DNA of 9,610 nucleotides, taken from NCBI GenBank assembly GCA_964585635.1, contig CAZPEV010000127.1, positions 1 to 9,610 on the forward strand, written 5' to 3'. Source of the stretch: CAZPEV01 sp964585635. GTDB taxonomy: Bacteria; Zixibacteria; MSB-5A5; GN15; JAAZOE01. Positions 1 to 6,176 of this stretch are shown piece after piece. The stretch's first letter is position 1; each line of letters opens with the position of its first letter. The position numbers and the translations under genes were made by a program. A model generated the notes under the pieces. That model was not told the origin of the DNA. It did no database searches and worked only from the letters and a program-made list of their open reading frames with translations.

Positions 1-316
1 GCTCGGCCAGACGCCGCGCGATTTCTTTTATCACCTCACGATGGTCATAGAATCCCGATTCGATCCGCTGCCGCACCCGATCGATCTGACTTTGGCGGTC
101 CGCCTCAGAACGGCCGACGGCCCCGGTCGCGGCCCCTTGAAATTCATCATCGCTCGGCCTCGACGCCTCCGCCAACCGCTGCCCCTCGGCTGAAATCTGA
201 AGCGAGTCGACCGGTGGCGTGGCGGGCGTGAGGGGTTCCCTCTTCCCGGCCGAAGGCAGACCGTGCGGCGCGGGCCGCGGCGGCTGGTCCGGCTGATCAA
301 CAGGTCCTATTCTCAC
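1..316 (-). CDS. flgM: Anti-sigma-28 factor, FlgM-like (partial, C-terminus beyond window)
   Basis: FlgM binds and inhibits sigma-28 (FliA) until the hook is complete and FlgM is exported. I read 105 codons from a GTG start at 316-314, open to the left edge. Residues 1-36 are proline-rich and probably disordered. Residues 37-50 (DSLQISAEGQRLAE) resemble the FlgM segment that follows the disordered N-terminus. Residues 77-104 (QIDRVRQRI..GFYDHREVIKEIARRLA) match the sigma-28-binding C-terminal helices, with the typical 'R..I..G.Y......A..L' spacing. The GTG is supported by GAGGTGA at 321-327, about 5 bases upstream; I see no in-frame ATG. It lies 53 bases after the FlgN-like gene, so it is probably co-transcribed and gives feedback on the sigma-28 flagellin promoter in this cluster. 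Family assignment rests on C-terminal pattern and context; the stop is outside the window. Confidence 0.72.
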   Translation of the reverse strand, partial: MRIGPVDQPDQPPRPAPHGLPSAGKREPLTPATPPVDSLQISAEGQRLAEASRPSDDEFQGAATGAVGRSEADRQSQIDRVRQRIESGFYDHREVIKEIARRLAE

Positions 317-369
317 TGCGTCACCTCTTCGTATCCTATGGTCGGTGAGCGGACGCCGCGGGGTCGTCG

Positions 370-822
370 CTAATTTTTGCGATCCACAAATTGCGGCGTC
401 ACATCCAAATCCCGAATATATTGCACTATCTTGCTTGATTGCTGAAGGTTTTTCAGTTCCGTCCGCAACCGTTCGTACCGGCTGCTGGCGTATTCCTCAT
501 TTTCCCGCACCAGATCCATATTCTTCTTGATCAGCGTGACGATGCATTGCGCCACTTTTTTGACTTCCGGTGCCGACGCCGCCAGCGGGAATAATTTGGT
601 ATTGTCGCGCTGGAGCGCGCCGACCTTGTTTTCCGATTCGATGATGCGCTTGTGGCATCTCTCGATCTCGGTATAAATATCGAGGAGCTTCTCATCCTTC
701 TCGAATTTGAGCAAATCCCTCTGCTTGTCAATCAGGATATAAAGGGATTGATAGAAGGTATATTCCTCCTTGAGGACACGCAACAACTCCTGCTCCAGAT
801 TGCTGATGGCGTTGTATTCCAT
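370..822 (-). CDS. flgN: FlgN/FliT-type flagellar export chaperone
   Basis: A 150-residue, almost wholly helical, charged protein. Residues 8-72 form a long amphipathic helix pair with the FlgN-family pattern (LEQELLRVLKEEYTFYQSL, then 'QRDLL...D...L..IY.EIE'). Residues 85-135 form a second coiled-coil-like region. FlgN-family chaperones bind the hook-filament junction proteins FlgK and FlgL in the cytosol and deliver them to the type III export gate; FliT does the same for FliD. The sequence looks more FlgN-like to me, but the position right after fliD-fliS is where fliT usually sits, so its client could be FliD or the junction proteins. The start follows an AAGGGA ribosome binding site by 8 bases and lies 12 bases after the fliS stop, so the two are surely in one operon. 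No signal peptide or membrane segment is visible. Confidence 0.7.
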   Translation of the reverse strand: MEYNAISNLEQELLRVLKEEYTFYQSLYILIDKQRDLLKFEKDEKLLDIYTEIERCHKRIIESENKVGALQRDNTKLFPLAASAPEVKKVAQCIVTLIKKNMDLVRENEEYASSRYERLRTELKNLQQSSKIVQYIRDLDVTPQFVDRKN

Positions 823-834
823 GGCGGTGGTCCC

Positions 835-1299
835 TTATGCAGAAACGGTGATTCGGTTTGACGGCGATGGCGACTCGGCGTCGCCGCCGGCGGTGATGCC
901 GTCATCGGCGGCGAATGCGTCGGCGGTTGTCTCCGGAGCGGATTTCAATCCGTCCCAGGCTTCCTTGACGGTATTAAGAAGACCGATGACCTCGTCGATT
1001 CGCTGATGCGAGGCGCTGGCGGCCGCCAGGTCGATCTGCTCGATCATAAAGGCGTACAGCCGGCCCAGATGACGGGCGATCTCGCCCCCCTTGTCCATAT
1101 TCAGCGTCGTATATAAATGGACGACGCAGGTGCGGGCTTTATCACAGGCCGAGGTTCCCTCCATCATCCGAGCCGCGGCAAAGTCGGCTTGAGCCTGACG
1201 AAGATAGGCGATCGCCCCGGCATAGACCTTGAGAATCAAGTCCAACTGCGACATGCCCATGGTGTTGATGGTCTGATATAATTCGCAGCGCGATTTCAT
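835..1299 (-). CDS. fliS: Flagellin export chaperone FliS
   Basis: FliS binds the disordered C-terminus of newly made flagellin, prevents premature polymerisation and takes it to the export gate. The 154-residue product shows the family pattern: YQTINTMGMSQLDLILKVYAGAI near the N-terminus (residues 8-30, the 'Y......s...Ll..lYdgai' helix), KARTCVVHLYTTLNMDKGGEIA around residues 54-75, the LYAFMIEQ segment and a terminal helix ending in EAWDGL. Family members usually end soon after that helix; this one carries about 33 more residues (122-154) rich in Ala, Asp, Ser and Thr, probably disordered. The start is preceded by AGGA at 10 bases and lies 12 bases after the fliD stop, so fliD-fliS are translated from one message. 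Assignment is firm from sequence and context; the role of the tail is unknown. Confidence 0.92.
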   Translation of the reverse strand: MKSRCELYQTINTMGMSQLDLILKVYAGAIAYLRQAQADFAAARMMEGTSACDKARTCVVHLYTTLNMDKGGEIARHLGRLYAFMIEQIDLAAASASHQRIDEVIGLLNTVKEAWDGLKSAPETTADAFAADDGITAGGDAESPSPSNRITVSA

Positions 1300-1311
1300 G
1301 TCACGATCGTC

Positions 1312-3645
1312 CTATTTCCCGTTGCTTTTGATCTGGGACCAATTGGCGGAGATATTCTGCAATTGCGAATCAAGAAACGAGCTTTCGCTCTGCAGCTGCG
1401 AGAGGGTCTGTTCCATTTGCGAGAATTGCAGCGTCAGGAACTCCCGCCGAAGGACCAATCGGGCGTCGAAATCCTTGACCTGTAGTTTGATGTTTTCGAC
1501 CTGCTTTTCCAGACCGCCGGTCTTGCGGGCAATGACGCCGTCGCCGGACTTGGTGATACGGTCAAGCGTCTCGCCCAGAACCGAGGCGACCCCTTTGCTG
1601 ATCGTCAGGGTGGCATCGTCCCCTTGTTTCAGCTGCGACTCCGACAGCGTGACCGAAAGGCGCAGTCCGGCCGTGGTTCGATTGCCGTCCTTTCCGGTCA
1701 ACGTTTGCCCCTGCCCCGTGGCAAGCTCCCCATTAATGGTGCCGGCCACGTTCTCTCCGGCATGAACCTCGGCTGCCGCCAGACCCAGCTTGCCGTAGGC
1801 GTTGTTTGGCGCCGAAGCGATCATCTCGACTTTGGAGGTCGATCCGTACGTGGCAGAGGTCAGCCTTAGGAACCCCTCATCACCGACATCGACCCATTCG
1901 ACCGTCACGCCGCGAGAACCGATCTTGTCGTCGGCGGTGATCTTGGCTTGAAGCTCCTGGGCCAGGTCGTCTCCGGAGGCATAGCTGCGCGCGGTCAGCA
2001 CGATATCGTTGGAGACGACGCCGTCCAGCCGCAGCCGCAGGCGATTATCGGCCCCCGACAGGGTCAGGGGACTGACGGCGGGATCGCTAATCTTCTGCCC
2101 CTGGATCAGGCCGTGGGTGGCGACCTGGGTGATGTCGACCGCATAGGTGGCGCCGCCTCGAATGGTGGCCGCGGCGCTGAGAAAGGCCACCCCCTGACTA
2201 CTGGAGGAGGCACTATCGGCAAACAGTTTGACGACCGCGTCGAAATTGTCCTCGAGCGCCTGGGTCAGCCGGGACGGATCGCGAAAGACCAGGCGCCCAT
2301 TGACATCGGTACGGACGCCGATGGTCGACAGGGCGTTTAGCTTCTGAGACAATCCCGCCACCGGGTCGGTCACCGCCGCCCGCAGGCGGCTTTGGACCGA
2401 CATCAGAGTCAGGTCGCCCAGCAGGGTCCCCGCTTCTTTGGTATCGCTGTCGAATTTGTTCTGGTCGTCGATGAACTGCATGACGCCGTTGTAGGCCGTG
2501 ATCAAGGCGTTGATTTTGTCTTTGACGGCATCGCTGTCCAGCTCGGTCTTTATGGTCACCGGACCGCCGGCGTCGGTCGTCACCCCTTTGAGCGTCAGCG
2601 TCAAACCGGGGATGACGTCTTTGACGGTATTGGTTTCCGAGCGGATGACAATCGGTGAGGCGCCCTCGGCGCTGGAACCGATCGCGACTTGGGCGTCGGC
2701 CGCCTGCTGCAGGGTCGGTGCAAAGGTGCTGACCTGAAAGATATCGCCCGCGACCAGAGCGCCGTCCGCAAATGATAATTTCAATCCTTCGGGACCGACC
2801 ACTTCGGTGTCGGCCTGGGATACGACCAGGTCGCCCTGGCTGGCGCCATCGCTCCAATGAAGGGTTATGTTGCCCTGCCCCACCGTCTGCGTCCCGGTGC
2901 CGCCGACGGTGACGGTAAACGTTTTATTCACATTCCCCGTGTACCCGGCGGTGACACCGAGAGTGACCTGGGACGTCGCCAGGGCGGAAAACCGCAAGAT
3001 TTCGGGATCGTCAAACGAGGTCGTCTGGAAGTCGAGGTTTTTTCCGCCGGTCAGATCGCTGGTGATTGATATGCGGTTCTTCTGTCCGGTTTGCGAGCCG
3101 GTCAGCACCAGGCGATAGGGATTGGAACTGGTGCCGTCGTAGATAATCGAGGCGGTGATGCCGATCTTGGCGTCATTTATGGCCTTCTTGATGCCCAGCA
3201 GTGAGCCTTCACCCTGGCCGATGGTCAGAGTGGTACCGCTGCGGTCTCCCAATGATAAGGTGATGGTGCCGGTCCCCAGAACGGCCTGGTTGGGATCGCT
3301 GTATCCCTGCGATGCGATCTGATGTGCAGAGGCCAGCGCGAGAATCCGCAAGGCATAGGTTCCGGGGGTCACGCGACCGTCGGCCGTGGCGGACAGCAGA
3401 TTCTCGTCCGAAACCGAAAGGGAGGCCTGGCTGAAGGTGGTTTCATTTCCCAGACCCGCCAGGCTGCTTTGCACGGCCAGAAGCTTGGCGGCCAGCGATT
3501 GAAACGTGGATATTTCTTTGGTTTTATCGGCCTGGTCCTGCTCCATGAGCGCCGCCGGGCGGCGTTCCGCCTGGATGATGGCGTCGATGATTTGGGTGGT
3601 GTTCAGATTTGAGGCAAGACCATCAATTGACTGCGTGCCGGCCAT
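1312..3645 (-). CDS. fliD: Flagellar filament cap protein FliD (HAP2), enlarged
   Basis: FliD forms the cap at the filament tip that folds and inserts exported flagellin. Residues 5-110 are the FliD N-terminal domain (IDGLASNLNTTQIIDAIIQAE, then a helix and 'TPGTYALRILALASAHQ'). Residues 126-197 look like a flagellin-IN module (LLGIKKAINDAKIGITASI...YRLVLTGSQTGQKNRI). Residues 340-480 are the start of the C-terminal domain (AVKDKINALITAYNGVMQF, LGD..L..VQS.LR, LSTIGVRTD). Residues 705-777 are the final coiled-coil helices. At 777 aa it is much longer than the enterobacterial protein (about 470). The extra length is mainly residues 222-310 and an insertion at about 484-668 inside the C-terminal domain. 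The ATG follows GGGAG by 6 bases. A 124-base gap with a strong hairpin separates it from flagellin; I find no convincing sigma-28 promoter in that gap. Confidence 0.94.
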   Translation of the reverse strand: MAGTQSIDGLASNLNTTQIIDAIIQAERRPAALMEQDQADKTKEISTFQSLAAKLLAVQSSLAGLGNETTFSQASLSVSDENLLSATADGRVTPGTYALRILALASAHQIASQGYSDPNQAVLGTGTITLSLGDRSGTTLTIGQGEGSLLGIKKAINDAKIGITASIIYDGTSSNPYRLVLTGSQTGQKNRISITSDLTGGKNLDFQTTSFDDPEILRFSALATSQVTLGVTAGYTGNVNKTFTVTVGGTGTQTVGQGNITLHWSDGASQGDLVVSQADTEVVGPEGLKLSFADGALVAGDIFQVSTFAPTLQQAADAQVAIGSSAEGASPIVIRSETNTVKDVIPGLTLTLKGVTTDAGGPVTIKTELDSDAVKDKINALITAYNGVMQFIDDQNKFDSDTKEAGTLLGDLTLMSVQSRLRAAVTDPVAGLSQKLNALSTIGVRTDVNGRLVFRDPSRLTQALEDNFDAVVKLFADSASSSSQGVAFLSAAATIRGGATYAVDITQVATHGLIQGQKISDPAVSPLTLSGADNRLRLRLDGVVSNDIVLTARSYASGDDLAQELQAKITADDKIGSRGVTVEWVDVGDEGFLRLTSATYGSTSKVEMIASAPNNAYGKLGLAAAEVHAGENVAGTINGELATGQGQTLTGKDGNRTTAGLRLSVTLSESQLKQGDDATLTISKGVASVLGETLDRITKSGDGVIARKTGGLEKQVENIKLQVKDFDARLVLRREFLTLQFSQMEQTLSQLQSESSFLDSQLQNISANWSQIKSNGK

Positions 3646-3769
3646 AACAAACTCCCATGTCCTTCTCTATTCCGATGCGACTATTCCTGCGTGAATTATG
3701 CTTTCACCCATTCTTGCGCGTTCGGCATCGAGGAGGGGATCTCTCCCCTCCCCGAGACACCGATGACGA
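3646..3769. other. Flagellin-fliD intergenic region
   Basis: This 124-base gap starts with the strong hairpin listed separately. The rest, read on the minus strand, holds a small repeat GTGAA-N7-TTCAC and then a purine-rich stretch with several GGA motifs before the fliD start. I looked for TAAA-N15-GCCGATAA and for -24/-12 sigma-54 elements on the minus strand and found neither in good form; a GCCGAA at about 3721-3726 lacks a matching -35. fliD is therefore either read through from the flagellin promoter or driven by a promoter I cannot recognise. Confidence 0.5.
3728..3755 (-). terminator. Strong hairpin after the flagellin stop (processing/partial terminator)
   Basis: On the minus strand, arm TCGGGGAGGGGA and arm TCCCCTCCTCGA flank the loop GAGA: 12 pairs including one G-U, closed by a GNRA-type tetraloop. 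It begins 14 bases after the flagellin stop. No U-tract follows (ATGCCGAACG), so it is not a textbook intrinsic terminator. By position it more likely stabilises the flagellin mRNA 3' end or reduces read-through into fliD, giving more flagellin than cap protein. The structure is directly visible; its function is inferred. Confidence 0.7.
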
Positions 3770-5932
3770 CTACTTAAAGAGCGACAGGACAACCTGAGGA
3801 ACCTGGTTGGCCTGAGCCAGCATCGCGGTGCCGGCCTGAAGCAGAATCTGGTTCTTGACGAAGTTCGACATTTCCGCGGCCATATCGGTATCGCGGATCA
3901 TCGACTCCGAAGCTGACAGGTTCTGCTGAGCGATCTGGAGGTTGCGCAGGTTGGATTCCAGCGAATTCTTCTGGAAGCTTCCCAGCGTGCCTCTGGCCGT
4001 GGACACTTCATTGATGGCGGCGTCGATTAGAGACTGGCCATCCTGAGCGCCCTCGACCGTGGTCACGTTGACTTCAGACAGATTTCTGAACATATTCCCT
4101 GCCAGGTTGCGGCCCAAAGCTGAGGCGGCCATGTTCCGCAAGCCGATCTTGGCGGTCTGGCCGACGTTGGCGCCGATCTGGAAGACCAGCGAGGAATCGG
4201 TGTTCGAAATCGTCTCCGTCCCGCCGGTCGAAGTCAAAGCCAGTCTGACCTTGAGCGATTCGGTCCGGTCGGCGTTGTAAATGGTGGCGTCCGTACCGGC
4301 GGTCACCGAGGTGCCCGGGCCGGCATCAAGACGGACATCATACTTGGCCGCGGCGACGTTCAACAGCGCGTTGCCGAGGTTGAGACCATTGGCGGCCGTG
4401 GCGATCTTCAGATCGACCGATCCCCGACCGGCCACGCCCTCCGCCTTGTTGTACAGCGTCACGGTCCGCTCGCTGGCGTAGTTGACGGCAGTAACGGAGG
4501 TGGAATAGTTGTCAAAGCTGACGATGGAGTTGGTACCGGTAGCGGCCACGTTGTCGGCCGTCAGGCCAAGCGCTTTCTCCAGGCGATACGTTTCCGTACC
4601 CGCCGAGTTCAGCTTGATCGAATAGTCACTGCCTTCATCGGCCGTGAAGAAGCGCATCTTATCGGTGCCGGAAGCCTGAGCGCCAAGGTTATTGACGCCG
4701 ACTCCGATGGCATTGAAAGCGGTCGTTAGCGACGTGTTCATCGCCGACACCAGGGACGACAACGAGGAGTAGGTGCCGTTGGCGAGGGTAACGTCGGAGG
4801 TGCTGCCGGCGGAATGCTCGGCCGTGACGATGGTGAAGTTCAGCACACCCAGTGACTCACCGCGGGAAACGCCGGGGGTCAGGGTGCCGAACAGGTCGTC
4901 AGAGGCCCGCGTCGAGCTGGTCAGCTTGAGCGAGTACTGGGTACCGGAATTGGTCGTCCGGAACACCAGATCGCCGCCGACGTTGGCCGCTTCGACCTTG
5001 CCCGCCAGGTAGCTGTTGTTGTTGATGGCGGTGTTCCACGCCGCCAACTGCACGGCGGCGGTATCGCCATCGGCGACGGTAATGGCAATCGTCTGATCGC
5101 CGGTCACCGATCCGCCGTTCTCCTGATAATTCAGAACCACGTTGTAGGCTCCAGCCGAACCCACGGTGGCGGTCGCCAACGCGGCGCTGGAGGTGAACTC
5201 CGCGGCGGCCTGGGCGGCGGCAACGGTGAAGCCCGTGCCCCAGGCATCGGTCAGATCGATCGTACCGCCGATTTTCTCGGCACCGGCCGACGCCTGAACG
5301 ACGTCCAGATTATGGATGCCATCAGTCAGGTTGGTCGGAGCCCCGGCGATACCGTTCAACGACAGCCCCAGCGAGGAGATGTTGAGGCTGGCCGTCGAAT
5401 CGGCCGTCTTGACAATCTGAATCGAGTGCGTGCCGGTGGTCAGCTCGCTGTTCAGAATGGTGGCACCACTGGCATTAGAGCTGGTGATGCTGGCGATGTT
5501 GTCTTTGCTGCCGTCGAGCAGCTTCTTGGTACCGAACTGCGTATTGGCAGCCACGCGGTCGATGGTCTTGATCGCGTTGGTGATTTCCGCCTGATCGGCA
5601 GCCAGCTGATCGGCATCATTAAAGCCTTCGTTAGAGGCATGAATGGCCAATTCCCGCATTGACACCAACAGGTTGTTGATCTCGTTTAACGCTCCCTCCG
5701 CAGTCTGGATCATGTTGATCGATCCTTCGGAGTTTTCGATCGCGCGATTGAGACCGGCAATCTGGGCACGGAACTGCTCCGAAATCACCAGACCGGCCGG
5801 ATTGTCGCTGGCCCGGTTAATCCGGTAACCGGACGACAGCTTCTCCATCGAACTCGACAGGGCTCGCGTGGTCAAAGTCAGGTTACGATGGGCATCGATG
5901 GCAGCAATGTTGTTGTTAATCCTGAGTGACAT
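3770..5932 (-). CDS. fliC: Flagellin, large form
   Basis: Main filament subunit, exported through the flagellar type III apparatus. Residues 1-140 are the conserved N-terminal D0/D1 region (MSLRINNNIAAIDAHRNL, SSGYRINRASDNPAGL, EGALNEINNLLVSMRELA, IDRVAANTQFGTKKLLDG). Residues 625-720 are the matching C-terminal region, ending in LAQANQVPQVVLSLFK, the typical flagellin end and FliS-binding tail. Between them about 480 residues form the variable, surface-exposed part, rich in Ala, Thr, Ser, Gly and Asn, with no cysteine. It includes two related modules at about 277-350 and 380-457. At 720 aa it is well above the common 270-500 aa. The ATG has AAGGAGG 9 bases upstream, and the gene has its own sigma-28-type promoter at 6128-6154. 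FliW, FliS, FliD and a glycosyltransferase are neighbours; the Ser/Thr-rich surface domain is the natural candidate for glycosylation. Confidence 0.97.
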   Translation of the reverse strand: MSLRINNNIAAIDAHRNLTLTTRALSSSMEKLSSGYRINRASDNPAGLVISEQFRAQIAGLNRAIENSEGSINMIQTAEGALNEINNLLVSMRELAIHASNEGFNDADQLAADQAEITNAIKTIDRVAANTQFGTKKLLDGSKDNIASITSSNASGATILNSELTTGTHSIQIVKTADSTASLNISSLGLSLNGIAGAPTNLTDGIHNLDVVQASAGAEKIGGTIDLTDAWGTGFTVAAAQAAAEFTSSAALATATVGSAGAYNVVLNYQENGGSVTGDQTIAITVADGDTAAVQLAAWNTAINNNSYLAGKVEAANVGGDLVFRTTNSGTQYSLKLTSSTRASDDLFGTLTPGVSRGESLGVLNFTIVTAEHSAGSTSDVTLANGTYSSLSSLVSAMNTSLTTAFNAIGVGVNNLGAQASGTDKMRFFTADEGSDYSIKLNSAGTETYRLEKALGLTADNVAATGTNSIVSFDNYSTSVTAVNYASERTVTLYNKAEGVAGRGSVDLKIATAANGLNLGNALLNVAAAKYDVRLDAGPGTSVTAGTDATIYNADRTESLKVRLALTSTGGTETISNTDSSLVFQIGANVGQTAKIGLRNMAASALGRNLAGNMFRNLSEVNVTTVEGAQDGQSLIDAAINEVSTARGTLGSFQKNSLESNLRNLQIAQQNLSASESMIRDTDMAAEMSNFVKNQILLQAGTAMLAQANQVPQVVLSLFK

Positions 5933-5941
5933 GTACGTTAT

Positions 5942-5948
5942 CCTCCTT
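5942..5948 (-). promoter_or_regulatory. Flagellin ribosome binding site
   Basis: AAGGAGG on the minus strand, 9 bases before the flagellin ATG, a near-perfect match to the anti-Shine-Dalgarno sequence. It reads as CAAGGAGGAT, so it also contains the ARGGA core recognised by CsrA-family proteins; binding there would block translation, as known for hag of Bacillus subtilis. Confidence 0.85.
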
Positions 5949-6127
5949 GAACGAACTACATAACTTCCGTGATTGTAATCTCGTCATGGATCATTACCGT
6001 TGCTGCCGTTCCATGGCACACTACTCCTATCGGCATTCTACATTTTGAGAAGGGTACTACAGCCAGTCGCCTCCTTTCCTCTATCCAGGTTAAGGTCATG
6101 GTACACCTGTTGGTCACTTGTACTATT

Positions 6128-6154
6128 ACATCGGCAGAAGCTGAAGGGACTTTA
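6128..6154 (-). promoter_or_regulatory. Sigma-28 (FliA-type) promoter for flagellin
   Basis: On the minus strand, TAAAGTCC (from 6154) and GCCGATGT (ending 6128) are separated by 11 bases, that is TAAA-N15-GCCGATGT. The known sigma-28 consensus is TAAAGTTT-N11-GCCGATAA, so both elements and the spacing fit. It lies just after the glycosyltransferase stop and should start transcription near 6118-6122. A second GCCGATAG at 6027-6034 has no TAAA at the right distance. Confidence 0.88.
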
Positions 6155-6159
6155 GGCGG

Positions 6160-6176
6160 AAAGACCGACGGCCTTT
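6160..6176 (-). terminator. Small hairpin at the end of the glycosyltransferase gene
   Basis: On the minus strand AAAGGCC-GTC-GGTCTTT forms 7 pairs (one G-U) with a 3-base loop, starting within the stop codon and ending in a short T-rich run before CCGCC. It could be a weak terminator separating the glycosyltransferase transcript from the flagellin promoter immediately downstream. The stem is short and the U-tract poor. Confidence 0.4.

Larger units (their letters stand above)
5933..6174 (-). promoter_or_regulatory. Flagellin leader region, GGA-rich 5' UTR
   Basis: The 242 bases between the glycosyltransferase stop and the flagellin ATG hold the sigma-28-type promoter and a predicted untranslated leader of about 190 nt. 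The leader has at least seven separate GGA-containing spots on the transcribed strand (contexts CTGGAT, AGAGGAAAGGAGG, ATAGGAGT, CATGGAAC, CACGGAAG, CAAGGAGGA). One lies on the ribosome binding site and one about 22 nt upstream of it. CATGGA at 6010-6015 can pair with TCCATG at 5985-5990. This layout suits translational repression by CsrA relieved by FliW, though CsrA sites are inferred, not proven. A 47-codon reading frame at 5956-6099 is discussed in the findings. Codon use in the region is unlike the neighbouring genes, so I treat it as non-coding. Confidence 0.6.

Noticed and set aside
31..300. 89-codon minus-strand frame at the left end
   Set aside because: It is out of frame with the FlgM-like gene, is very Arg-rich, and has no conserved motif; the GTG-started frame explains this DNA better.
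2213..2857. 214-codon minus-strand frame within fliD
   Set aside because: It is a shifted frame of fliD with Arg/Gly-rich composition typical of out-of-frame GC-rich DNA, not a frameshifted gene part.
6027..6034. Second sigma-28 -10-like GCCGATAG in the flagellin leader
   Set aside because: No TAAA element is found 15 bases upstream; the promoter at 6128-6154 fits much better.
5933..6127. Cyclic-di-GMP or other known riboswitch in the flagellin leader
   Set aside because: I could not find the conserved core sequences of known riboswitch classes.
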